A DNA stretch of 64,000 bases from Phycisphaeraceae bacterium (GTDB lineage: Bacteria; Planctomycetota; Phycisphaerae; Phycisphaerales; UBA1924). The notes under the pieces are model-generated. The model did no database searches, was not told the DNA's origin, and worked only from the letters and a program-made list of their open reading frames with translations. Position numbers and translations under genes: made by a program. This document shows positions 53,101 to 61,046 of this stretch, in pieces; the stretch's first letter is position 1, and each line of letters starts with the position of its first letter. Where the stretch lies: contig JAHBXL010000005.1 in assembly GCA_019636495.1 (NCBI GenBank), positions 151,830 through 215,829 on the forward strand. Direction: 5' to 3'.

Positions 53101-53544
53101 ATGCTCGACGACGTGGGCGCCACCATCCTGTGGTGGGTCCTGAAGATCATCTTCTGGCCGGTGTTCTTCCTCGCGCGGGTGTGGTTCGACCTGGGATTCC
53201 TCATTCTCGATGGGCCGATCGGCGAGCGCTGGGTCAAGAAGCACCCCGAGCGTGATGAGCCGCTCACACTCTCCCGCGTCGCCCGGTTTATCGTCGGGCT
53301 CGTTCTCTACTTCGCATCGATGCTGGTGATCGGCCTTCTGCTCACGGTTGCTTTCTGGATGGGGTGGCTTCCGTGGTGGGCGGTGTTCGGGCTGGTGATT
53401 CTGACCGGCCTGCTGTTCTTCACAGCGACCGTGCTCTCAACATTCGGACTCATGGTCGGCGGAGCGACCGATCCACGCCTGCAAACGCCCAAACACCCGA
53501 CAGCGGTGCCGCCGCCGGAACGTGCGTCACCCCCGGCAGTGTGA
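53101..53544 (+). CDS. Small membrane protein
   Basis: 147 residues, ATG one base after the fic stop. Three hydrophobic segments (ATILWWVLKIIFWPVFFLARVWF, VARFIVGLVLYFASMLVIGLLLTVAFWMGWLP and WAVFGLVILTGLLFFTATVLSTFGLMV) with short loops; the tail is Pro-rich. Unknown family. Its last 95 bases overlap convergent anmK, the longest tail-to-tail overlap in the window. It is probably co-transcribed with fic. Confidence 0.78.
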   Translation: MLDDVGATILWWVLKIIFWPVFFLARVWFDLGFLILDGPIGERWVKKHPERDEPLTLSRVARFIVGLVLYFASMLVIGLLLTVAFWMGWLPWWAVFGLVILTGLLFFTATVLSTFGLMVGGATDPRLQTPKHPTAVPPPERASPPAV

Positions 53545-54607
53545 TCGGCACGCCATCCTGACACAGCGCGCCGAGCACCGCCATTTCCGCCGCTTCACGG
53601 AACGCGCCGGGCAAGCCATTCCCATCCGTCCGCTCAACGTTCGAACCGATGTGCGAGAGCAGCGTGTTATTCATCGCCCCGCCACCAGCCACCAGCACGC
53701 GCACCGCATCATGCCGACCCAGTGCGGCGCGAATCGCCCCACCCACCGCCGCGCACGCCGTTGCGCACAGGTCGCTCGCATTCAGCCTCCCGCGCCATCG
53801 CTCCGCCCATCCCCCCGCGCCGATCGCCTCATCACCCGTTCCCAGTGACCGTTCGCCCGAGGCCTGCCGCGACAGGATCGCCATCAACTCGTCCCGCGCT
53901 GCCGGATCAACCCGTCCCGCCGCCGCCGCCGCGCCGTCCGCGTCATACGGCTTGCCCAGCACCGCCCGCGCCACGCCATCAAGCACGTGATTGCACGCGC
54001 AGATGTCCATGCCGCGGATCTGCGCGATCGACTCCGGCCCCGCATCCCGCGGCAGGATGGTCGCATTCGCAAAGCCCCCGAGGTTCAGCACCACGCGGCG
54101 CTCCGTCGCGCTTCGCAGCCACACCCAGTCTGCAATCGGCGTGATCGGCGCGCCCTGCCCGCCCGCGGCGAGATCCGCTGCACGAAGATCGCACACCACA
54201 TCGATTCCCGTTGCGTGCGCGAGGACAGCGGGGTTGAAGAGTTGCCACGACACCGGCGGCTGATGGAACACGGTCTGGCCATGCACAGCGATGAGGTCGC
54301 ATGCTTCTCCATCAAGCAGCGCGTTCACCTCGCGCGCGTGCAGCAGCGCGAAGTCTCGCGACAGTTTCGCGATCTCACCCGCCGTCATCGGCTTCTGATC
54401 GGCCAGTGCGCGGAGACGCGGCGCAAGTTCCCCCAGGCTCCCCGAAGTCCCGCGAACAAACCGGGGCTTCATGCTCAGCCCCGAGCCCTCGATCTCTACA
54501 AGCGCGCAGTCGATCCCATCCAGGCTCGTGCCCGTCATGCAGCCGACGACACGCCTGAGGCGCGGAGAGTGGCCATCATCCCTTGCTTGTGCAACGCTTC
54601 GCGGCAT
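53450..54607 (-). CDS. anmK: Anhydro-N-acetylmuramic acid kinase
   Basis: 385 residues from the ATG at 54605-54607. It phosphorylates 1,6-anhydro-MurNAc in cell-wall recycling. VVGCMTGTSLDGIDCALVEIEG is the phosphate-binding opening of the family. DLIAVHGQTVFHQPP and NLGGFANATILP give the substrate-binding motifs, and MDICACNHVLDGVARAVLGKPYDADGAAAAAGRVD the middle signature. The C-terminal VLVAGGGAMNNTLLSHIG resembles the adenosine motif. Downstream of a secreted and VWA-like gene pair, 9-base gap. Overlaps a convergent gene by 95 bases at its 3' end. Confidence 0.95.
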   Translation of the reverse strand: MPRSVAQARDDGHSPRLRRVVGCMTGTSLDGIDCALVEIEGSGLSMKPRFVRGTSGSLGELAPRLRALADQKPMTAGEIAKLSRDFALLHAREVNALLDGEACDLIAVHGQTVFHQPPVSWQLFNPAVLAHATGIDVVCDLRAADLAAGGQGAPITPIADWVWLRSATERRVVLNLGGFANATILPRDAGPESIAQIRGMDICACNHVLDGVARAVLGKPYDADGAAAAAGRVDPAARDELMAILSRQASGERSLGTGDEAIGAGGWAERWRGRLNASDLCATACAAVGGAIRAALGRHDAVRVLVAGGGAMNNTLLSHIGSNVERTDGNGLPGAFREAAEMAVLGALCQDGVPITLPGVTHVPAAAPLSGVWAFAGVDRSLRRP

Positions 54608-54616
54608 CGGCGCAGT

Positions 54617-56803
54617 CTACTTGCCTTGGCTTCCCGTCGCCGCGCGGATGCGCCCCGCCCACGGCTCGCCGCCCAGCGATGGGTCGAGCAACTCCAACCG
54701 CTGCCGATGCCGGCGCGCCTGCTCGGCGCGTTCGGGCGCATCGCCGGACGACGCCGCGGCGATCTCCAGCATCTCGGCCCACGCGCTCCAGAACGCTTCG
54801 CGTGCCGCGGCACGATCACCGGTCGATCGCGCATCCCGCTCGCACTCCGCCGCGACCGCGCGGAACTCGGCCATCGCCGCGGCATCATCGCCAGCGCGCC
54901 GCAGCGCGATGCCGCGAAGAGTGCGCAGCCGTGCCCGCTCGATCGTCCCCGCGCGGTCCATCGCGCTCCCCACGAGCGCATCGATCTCCGCGCGGGCATC
55001 GTGGCTGGTGCCGCGCTCAATGATCAACTCGGCCCGCTGCAGTCGCAGTTCCAGCGACCGCCACGCCTGGCCTCGGGCCTCCAGCCATTTCGCCGCCGCG
55101 GCGAGCGCATCGACGCGCTCCTGCACCGGCTGTGTCGCGTGCAGCATCGCGTCGATGCGCGATGTCAGCAGCCGCGCGATGCGCTCGTGCTGATCCGCCG
55201 CGGCGATGCGCTGGCACGCCGCGACGGCCTCGGACCATGTGTCGCCGCAAACCCCGCCGTGCCCAACGAGCGCCACGGCGAGACCCGCAAGCGTTGCATC
55301 CTGCGGCGGATCATCGGCCGCGAGCAGCCGCAACGCGCTCGCGACCGCCGCGGCCTGCCGGTGCGACTCGAACACCACAACCTCCCCGCTCAGGTCCGGC
55401 GCATGCTCGCGCACGATCTTCTCCGCCGCGGCACGGGCCAGCCGCGTGCGCGGCAACTCGACGACGATCCGCACGAGCGCATCGCACGCGGCGGTTTCTC
55501 TGTGGCCGGAACTCCGCACGTGCTCCGCCGCGAGCAGCCATCGCGCCTGGGCGCGCACGGCATCGTGCGCATCGCTCCGCGCTGCGACGGCTTCGAGCAG
55601 GGCCAGGCACTCGGCCGATGCGGCGCGCTCCGGCCGAACATCCCGCGGCAGGTTCACGCTGCGCAACATCCACGCGCGGGCGAGCGCGATCTCAGGGTCG
55701 ATCAAAGCCCACGCCGAGCCCGGCGGGACAAGCGTCGCGACCTTCTCATAGACCAGTTGTCGCAGCGCGCTCGGTCCCGCGGCGGTGTCGAGCGCGGCCG
55801 CGCCGCCGTCGTAGCGCTCGGCGATCCGCATCAGGTGCCCGGCCGCTCGGACAATGCCATCGGTCGCGTTCTCGCCCCCTCGCTGGACGCTCCGCATCTG
55901 AACCCGCGCACGCGCCTCGGCCAGCAGCAGGTCGACCAGCCAATCCTCGCCGCGCCCGGGACATGGCATTCGCTCCGCATCGGACTCGCGTCCGCAGGCG
56001 ATGAGGGCCATGCACAGCCGCACGGCATCACTCGGCGCGATCGTGCGCTGCGGTTCGCCGGGCTTGCCCGCGCCGAGCGGACCGAGAAGCCGCTCCAGCA
56101 GGCGCGATGCGGCGTCCCGCGCGGCTCCATCGTCGGAGCGCAGCAGAAGGGCCGCGCCGAGCAGCGCCGCCCGCGGACTCGCCAGCGCATCTCGCATCGT
56201 GCCGCCGCCCGCAAGGCGGGCCAGCGACTCGCGCAACGCTCGCTCGCGCGGTTCGTGCTGAGGCTCGCCGAGCGCCCGCAGCGCAACCGCCGCGAACTCG
56301 ATCTCGGGCAGCCGAACCGCCTGCTCGGTCTCAATGAGCATCGCCAGGAGCGGCTCCACTCTCGCGGCGGTCACTCTCGCCTGCTCCGCATCGGTGCCGG
56401 GTTCGAGCAACTCGCCTTCGAGCCGCGCGACCGCCGCATCGATGGCGGCGCGGGCCTGCGCACACAACTCCGCCGCGGCGGCGGCGTGCATCGAGACCCA
56501 AATCGGCTGCTCGCGCCCCGGAATGCCGAACATGAGCGATGATGCCGCGCCATCCCGCGCAGCGCGCTGCAGCGCCAACTCGGCGCGATCGAGCATCCAC
56601 GTGGGCGCTTCGGGGTCTTCCGGCGATGTCTCGATCAACCGGCGCAGCAGATCATCAGTCGCATCGGCGTTGCCCGGCTCCGCCCGCGCGGCGGCGAGTT
56701 GCCCGCGGAGATCGGCCGCACTCGCGGCGTGGTCCGGCTGTTCGCGCGCAGACGCGGCCGCGCCCAGCGCGATGCACAGCGCACACACGAGTCTGCGCCT
56801 CAC
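54617..56803 (-). CDS. Secreted helical (TPR-like) protein
   Basis: 728 residues starting MRRRLVCALCIALGAAASAREQ, a signal peptide with an ASA cleavage site. The mature part is nearly all alpha-helical, Ala/Arg/Leu-rich, with helix-turn-helix repeats (AWRSLELRLQRAELIIERGTSHDARAEIDALVGSAMDRAGTIERARLRTLRGIALRRAGDDAAAMAEFRAVAAECERDAR), so a TPR or HEAT-like solenoid is likely. No catalytic motif seen. Start overlaps the stop of the VWA-like gene by 4 bases (ATGA). Confidence 0.8.
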   Translation of the reverse strand: MRRRLVCALCIALGAAASAREQPDHAASAADLRGQLAAARAEPGNADATDDLLRRLIETSPEDPEAPTWMLDRAELALQRAARDGAASSLMFGIPGREQPIWVSMHAAAAAELCAQARAAIDAAVARLEGELLEPGTDAEQARVTAARVEPLLAMLIETEQAVRLPEIEFAAVALRALGEPQHEPRERALRESLARLAGGGTMRDALASPRAALLGAALLLRSDDGAARDAASRLLERLLGPLGAGKPGEPQRTIAPSDAVRLCMALIACGRESDAERMPCPGRGEDWLVDLLLAEARARVQMRSVQRGGENATDGIVRAAGHLMRIAERYDGGAAALDTAAGPSALRQLVYEKVATLVPPGSAWALIDPEIALARAWMLRSVNLPRDVRPERAASAECLALLEAVAARSDAHDAVRAQARWLLAAEHVRSSGHRETAACDALVRIVVELPRTRLARAAAEKIVREHAPDLSGEVVVFESHRQAAAVASALRLLAADDPPQDATLAGLAVALVGHGGVCGDTWSEAVAACQRIAAADQHERIARLLTSRIDAMLHATQPVQERVDALAAAAKWLEARGQAWRSLELRLQRAELIIERGTSHDARAEIDALVGSAMDRAGTIERARLRTLRGIALRRAGDDAAAMAEFRAVAAECERDARSTGDRAAAREAFWSAWAEMLEIAAASSGDAPERAEQARRHRQRLELLDPSLGGEPWAGRIRAATGSQGK

Positions 56804-57852
56804 CGCGACTTCCTCCCCAGGTCCTCGCTCCGGCGCACGACGCGGTAGCCCGCGCCCTGGCCATGCCGCGCGCCGATGGCCTGCATGATCCCGGTCGGAT
56901 CATCGTCAAGGAACTGGATCGTCTGGATGAGCACGGGCCTCCGCACAGGGCCGCGTTCGCCGCGAAGAGGAGGGTTGAGTTCGTCAAGCCGCGCCAGCGT
57001 CGCCTCGAGCCCGTGGTTCCACACGCCGCCGCCGGAACGCGCGATCGACCGCGACAGCAGGAACACCGCATCGGGCTTCAAGTCCAGCGCGACCTCCAGG
57101 CCCGCGAGCGGGTTGCTCGCCCCGCGGGGCTCGACCGCGCTCAGCCACTCCGCCAGGCGGCGCTTGGCCGTTGGTGTCGCGCGAACCAGGACTGGCGAGA
57201 ACAACTCCAAGCCCGCGCCATCCTCGGCCTCGCGGAACAGCACCACGCCGAACTTCTGCACCGGCGACAACTGCTCAGCGCTGCGCACGACTTCTTGGAG
57301 CACGCGCGGCAGCGATGTCACCATCGGACCCGACGCATCGACCACGTACACCACGCTCCGCGCGTTGCTTGCGCCCAGCCCGGCGAAGCGCACCCCGCCA
57401 CCCGTCAATGTGTCCCCATCGCTCAGGATCGTCGCCTCGGAGCGCGCCTCGCGGTGCACGGCGACAGTCGATGTCGCCCGCCCGGCGGTCAGCACACTCG
57501 GTGGAAGATCGGCCGGGCTCGCGGCATCCCGCTCCGCGGGCTCCGCGCCGGACAGCGCACGCTCGCGGGAAGGTTGCGCCTCCTCCGCCTTCGTGTGCAC
57601 AACCTCCGCCCGCGTTGCCGCCGGCGCGGCATCGGGGTCTTCGCCCAAGGCCAGACCTGGATCCTCAAAGTGGATCACCACGTCGCGTCCGGGATCGCGC
57701 GTCGCGCCCACCACGTGCCACGCGACGCCCGCCGCGACCATCGCGAACGCGCCGTGCACCAGCGCGGAGCCGGCGATGGACGCCGCGGCGGCGGCAAGCC
57801 CGCCGCGCCTCCGCGCCGGCCGCGCCCGGCCGAAGTCAGAGGTCGTCATCAT
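56800..57852 (-). CDS. Membrane-anchored VWA-like protein
   Basis: 350 residues from one of two adjacent ATGs. One N-terminal TM (AASIAGSALVHGAFAMVAAGVAW) and a Pro/Ala/Glu linker precede a von Willebrand factor A-like domain: SVVYVVDASGPMVTSLPRVLQEVVRSAEQLSPVQKFGVVLF. The MIDAS motif DxSxS is changed (DASGP), so metal binding may be lost. The remaining segments (LAGLEVALDLKPDAVFLLSRSIA, PVLIQTIQFLDDDP) fit the VWA fold. It overlaps the neighbouring genes on both sides, so the three form one transcript. Confidence 0.78.
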   Translation of the reverse strand: MMTTSDFGRARPARRRGGLAAAAASIAGSALVHGAFAMVAAGVAWHVVGATRDPGRDVVIHFEDPGLALGEDPDAAPAATRAEVVHTKAEEAQPSRERALSGAEPAERDAASPADLPPSVLTAGRATSTVAVHREARSEATILSDGDTLTGGGVRFAGLGASNARSVVYVVDASGPMVTSLPRVLQEVVRSAEQLSPVQKFGVVLFREAEDGAGLELFSPVLVRATPTAKRRLAEWLSAVEPRGASNPLAGLEVALDLKPDAVFLLSRSIARSGGGVWNHGLEATLARLDELNPPLRGERGPVRRPVLIQTIQFLDDDPTGIMQAIGARHGQGAGYRVVRRSEDLGRKSR

Positions 57853-58696
57853 CCCCCCTTCCGCCCCAGCCCAGAGCGCGATCGAGCGATGGCGCGCCGG
57901 CGCCCAGCAGCGCCACCGCGACTGCCGCGCACAGAAGCGACAGTTGCCACAGGATCGGCCGCCACGCGGCGACGTCCCACGCGTCGTGCGCGGGCAGGAC
58001 CCACAGCACCGTGGTGCCGGCCTGCATCGCCGGGCCGATCTGATCGAGCCACATCGCGCCGAGCATCACGCCCGCGAGCGCGAGCGCGCCCAGACGCGTC
58101 AGCAGACCGAGCGCAAGCAGCACGCCCCCGCCCAGTTCGGCGACGACAACCGCGATCGCAAAGTACCGCGGCCAGTTCCCCGAGCCGATCGCTTCGGGCC
58201 AGAGTTTCATCCGCGGCGTGCCGCCGTGGTCGACGCCGGGGCTGGCCGACTCGTGGATGCGGAGCGCGAGGCCCCAGATGCGGCGGACCTTTCGCTGCGA
58301 CGCCGCGGCGGGGTCCCCGGGCTCGGGCTGCGCCGCGCTTGCGGGCTGAGGTTGCCCTTCGCGAGCATCCGCGGCCGCCGCGGCGGCATCGGGCCGGACA
58401 GCGCGCTCTTCGGGCGTTGGTGCGATGGGCGAGTGCGCGGGGCCGGGCGCGGATGACGGGGCGGGCGGCGGACCCGGTTCGCTCGCCGGCGCCGAGGCCG
58501 GCGCTGCGCTGGAACCTTGGCCGACATTCACACCCATCGATGCGAGTTTCGCGGCCTGCCCTTCGTCGATGGGCATCGTGGCGACAATCTTGCCCAGACC
58601 GGCCCATATGAAGGTGACGGCCAGCGCGAGGCGAAGAACCACCGGCGCGAACAGCACGCCGAATGAACGCCGGGATGGACTGGAACCGCCGGGCAT
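57836..58696 (-). CDS. DoxX-like membrane protein
   Basis: 286 residues from the ATG giving MPGGSSPSRRSF. The first TM (LFAPVVLRLALAVTFIWAGLGKI) is the DoxX opening. A 110-residue Pro/Ala-rich, apparently disordered insert follows, then RYFAIAVVVAELGGGVLLALGLLTRLGALALAGVMLGAMWLDQIGP and WQLSLLCAAVAVALLGAGAPSLDRAL, the remaining DoxX segments. DoxX-type proteins take part in quinone-linked respiration or detoxification. Function here unknown. First gene of a leftward operon with VWA-like, secreted and anmK genes; its end overlaps the next start by 17 bases. Confidence 0.85.
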   Translation of the reverse strand: MPGGSSPSRRSFGVLFAPVVLRLALAVTFIWAGLGKIVATMPIDEGQAAKLASMGVNVGQGSSAAPASAPASEPGPPPAPSSAPGPAHSPIAPTPEERAVRPDAAAAAADAREGQPQPASAAQPEPGDPAAASQRKVRRIWGLALRIHESASPGVDHGGTPRMKLWPEAIGSGNWPRYFAIAVVVAELGGGVLLALGLLTRLGALALAGVMLGAMWLDQIGPAMQAGTTVLWVLPAHDAWDVAAWRPILWQLSLLCAAVAVALLGAGAPSLDRALGWGGRGDDDDL

Positions 58697-59085
58697 GAGT
58701 CGCCATCCGTGCGACAGGAACCACCTACAGACCATCTATCGGCCAGAACCGGCCGACAACGATGATACCGGCGCAGACGAACCGGATGCGGCGGCTTCCA
58801 ACTTCTTCGGCGCGGCAGGATGGACCGGCTCTGCGGCATGGGAGAGGGCAGAAACCGATTTGTGCGGTCTCGGTTCTCGGGTGTGGAGTTTCCACCCATA
58901 CCCCCACCCCACCCCCCCCACCCCCCAACCACCCCACCCCCACGTCCACAGGCCGTCGACCCCGACCTTCAACGCCCCATCGATACGTCGCTTTGTCGGC
59001 TTGTCGCACCGCGGCGCTGTAGCGTCGTCGATCTGCGCGGTCAACGCTCCCGCCCCTGGCCCAACCACCCGTACGATCCCGGTGC
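58697..59085. other. Gap between DoxX-like gene and tRNA-Leu; C-rich period-7 tract
   Basis: No convincing gene. At about 58866-58945 a tract with G-rich then C-rich units in 7-base steps (GGTCTCG, GTTCTCG, GGTGTGG, AGTTTCC, ACCCATA, CCCCCAC) leads into long C runs. Promoters for the DoxX-like gene and for the tRNA should lie here but cannot be pinpointed. Confidence 0.45.
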
Positions 59086-59169
59086 GCGGGCGTGGCGGAA
59101 CTGGCAGACGCGCGGGATTTAGGTTCCCGTGGCCGCAAGGCCGTGCAGGTTCGATTCCTGTCGCCCGCA
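59086..59169 (+). tRNA. tRNA-Leu (anticodon UAG)
   Basis: 84 bases with a 7-bp acceptor stem GCGGGCG / CGCCCGC, discriminator A at 59169, and no encoded CCA. The anticodon stem CGGGA / TCCCG (59113-59117 and 59125-59129) closes the loop TTTAGGT, giving anticodon TAG (59120-59122). A long variable arm (TGGCCGCAAGGCCG-like) marks a class II tRNA, and the T-arm GCAGGTTCGATTCCTGT follows. The 3' half is overlapped by the antisense integrase gene. Confidence 0.95.
59119..59169. other. Inferred left attachment region within tRNA-Leu
   Basis: The integrase gene ends here, inside the tRNA. Tyrosine integrases with this placement commonly recombine at the 3' half of a tRNA gene, and the tRNA is kept intact by the identity segment. 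The exact core cannot be set without the right end, outside the window. Confidence 0.55.
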
Positions 59170-60528
59170 CTTTTCTTGATCGTGACAGGCGGTGCCAACT
59201 CGCGACTCGGGCGGACTTTGCGACGTTTCCGCGGCGGGCTCCGCGTCGGTCGAGTTGCCCCGAAGTGCCAGAGAAAGACCCGAGTTTGGCACCTGGGAAG
59301 GCACTTGCGTTGGCACCTGGCTTGGCAGGTGATTCGCGCCCGCGTGGTTGGTCCCGCCCGCCTTGGCACGCGGACTCGCGCCCGTTCGCGGCACGTTGGC
59401 CCGTGTCGGGCGGGGCAAGCCGACCGGCCCGTCGGTCCCGGTCGGGGCGAGCGCGTTCGTACTGGTGGCCTTGGCGGCGGTGGCGGCACCCAGCGAAAGG
59501 ACGGGCAGCGCCTCCATCGACTTGGCCAGCGGAAGCAGTGCCTCGTCCTGGTAGGTCTCGGCGGTGAGCCGGATGTCGCGGTGTCGCATGATGCGCTGCG
59601 CGATCGCCATCGGCACGTTGCTGTTGGCGAGCATCGATGCCAGCGCGTGGCGCAGGCTGTGCAGCACGACGCGGCGGCCGCGCGAATCGACCTCCTCGAT
59701 CCCCGCCGCTTTGAGGTCGGCGCGGAACGTCCTCATCTTGGGCAGGGCGCGGAACACGCGGTCGCCGTCCTGCTTCCGGCCCCGCGCGACCCGCAGTGCA
59801 TCGGCGAGTGCCGCGACGAGCGGCACGCGCTCGACCCGGCCGGACTTCGTGATGGACGCGGGGAGTTCGACGCTGGGGTTGAGCGCATCGAGATGCACGT
59901 GACCCCAGGTGATGGCCTTGGCCTCGGACCGGCGAAGGCCGGTGTACATGAGGAACAGGTACACCAGCCGCCTGCGCGGCGCGGCGTCGAGGAGTTGCTG
60001 GCATTCCAGCACGCTCAGGCCGCGGCGGGTTTTCTCTCGCTTGTCGGCGGTCTTGGCCACCCGCACGACCGGGTTGTGGCTCATCCGGCCGGATTTCACC
60101 GCCCAGTTGCAGAAGGCGTGAAGGTCGCCGCGGGCCTCGTTGATAGTCTTGGGCGTGCGGCCATCGGCGTGAAGCCCCCCCAGGAACCGCTCGATGTCGG
60201 TGGCGTTGAGGTCGCCCAGCGTGCGCCAGCCACAGGCTTTGGACGCGTTGTCAATGCGGTTGCCCGCGAGGTACACATATCGCTCGTCGCGGCCGCGGCG
60301 GCCGAGTTCGGCGCGGTAGTCGGCCACGTGCTCGGCGATCGCCCGCTTGGCGTGGCGGGGGTCGATACCGGAGAGCCCGGCGGCCTCGCGTTCCGCGGCG
60401 GTGACCGCGTCCTGGAGCATCTTCTCGGCGACGCGCTTGTCGCGGGCGGCGGGGCGGCGGACGCGCTTGCCGCGCCCGTCCTCGTAGTCGAGCCAGTACT
60501 TGCCTTGTCGCTGGAACAGCCTCGCCAT
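59119..60528 (-). CDS. int: Tyrosine recombinase / integrase
   Basis: 469 residues, ATG at 60526-60528. The N-terminal SAM-like core-binding domain spans about 60-160. Catalytic residues: Arg199 (MYTGLRRSE), Lys228 (SITKSGRVERVPL), His290 and Arg293 (LHSLRH), His316 (MRHRDIR) and nucleophile Tyr326 (AETYQDE). All are present. About 140 residues follow the Tyr, unusually long and low-complexity (SQVPTQVPSQVPNS). The last 16 codons plus the stop (TAA, 59119-59121) are antisense to tRNA-Leu, and the stop lies in the anticodon loop. It starts by TGATG overlap with the preceding gene. Confidence 0.95.
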   Translation of the reverse strand: MARLFQRQGKYWLDYEDGRGKRVRRPAARDKRVAEKMLQDAVTAAEREAAGLSGIDPRHAKRAIAEHVADYRAELGRRGRDERYVYLAGNRIDNASKACGWRTLGDLNATDIERFLGGLHADGRTPKTINEARGDLHAFCNWAVKSGRMSHNPVVRVAKTADKREKTRRGLSVLECQQLLDAAPRRRLVYLFLMYTGLRRSEAKAITWGHVHLDALNPSVELPASITKSGRVERVPLVAALADALRVARGRKQDGDRVFRALPKMRTFRADLKAAGIEEVDSRGRRVVLHSLRHALASMLANSNVPMAIAQRIMRHRDIRLTAETYQDEALLPLAKSMEALPVLSLGAATAAKATSTNALAPTGTDGPVGLPRPTRANVPRTGASPRAKAGGTNHAGANHLPSQVPTQVPSQVPNSGLSLALRGNSTDAEPAAETSQSPPESRVGTACHDQEKCGRQESNLHGLAATGT

Positions 60529-61046
60529 CAGCCGATCTCCTCGGCCTCTGCGACCTTAGTTCCAGCATGCGGGGAAGGGAGGACTTGGGGAGTTTGTGTT
60601 TGCTCTGCGTCCGCTGCGCTTCGGGCAAAGGACTCGGCTGGTGTGTCCGGCCCGATCGGCATGCCGAGTTCATCAGCCATGCCCAGCCGCTCCTGATAGG
60701 CGTAGTCGGCATCGGAACCCCAAGCCGCGCCGGTCTCGCTTTCGGGCGTGTCTCCCCCCTCCTCCACCCGCTGGGGGCAACGGGCTCGCGCGACTGTTTG
60801 GCCCGTTCTATCGACCTTCTGGCCAGTCCCCGCATGATGGGGCCGCGCCGGGTCAACTGGTGCCGCATCGTTCACCGATGGCTCGCCCCCCGGCTCGGCC
60901 GCGCTGCTGACCCTGCCGCACCCACCCGGCCCCAAGCCATGCGGGTCGGCCAGAGCCCTGCATCGAGCGAGGAAAGACGGGCGCGAGCCCGATGCCCCGC
61001 GACGGGACGGAGGGGGTGATGCCGCATCGGCGCGTTCACCATTCAT
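60528..61046 (-). CDS. Element-encoded protein of unknown function
   Basis: 172 residues from the ATG at 61044-61046 (ATGA overlap with the primase-like stop); its stop overlaps the integrase start (TGATG). The composition is Ala/Gly/Pro/Arg-rich and disorder-prone in the first half. The second half has a helical segment with charged residues (AAWGSDADYAYQERLGMADELGMPIGPDTPAESFARSAADAEQTQTPQ). No family recognised. The two tight overlaps argue that the gene is real. Confidence 0.72.
   Translation of the reverse strand: MNGERADAASPPPSRRGASGSRPSFLARCRALADPHGLGPGGCGRVSSAAEPGGEPSVNDAAPVDPARPHHAGTGQKVDRTGQTVARARCPQRVEEGGDTPESETGAAWGSDADYAYQERLGMADELGMPIGPDTPAESFARSAADAEQTQTPQVLPSPHAGTKVAEAEEIG

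Noticed and set aside
54462..54483. Terminator inside anmK
   Set aside because: The hairpin resembles the one at 46120-46146, but it lies within a coding sequence and has no T-run; likely coincidental or REP-like.
58736..60004. Leftward frame of 422 codons spanning the gap, tRNA and integrase end
   Set aside because: Runs antisense through the tRNA and in a second frame of the integrase, with Arg/Pro/Ala-rich content; the integrase frame is the real one.
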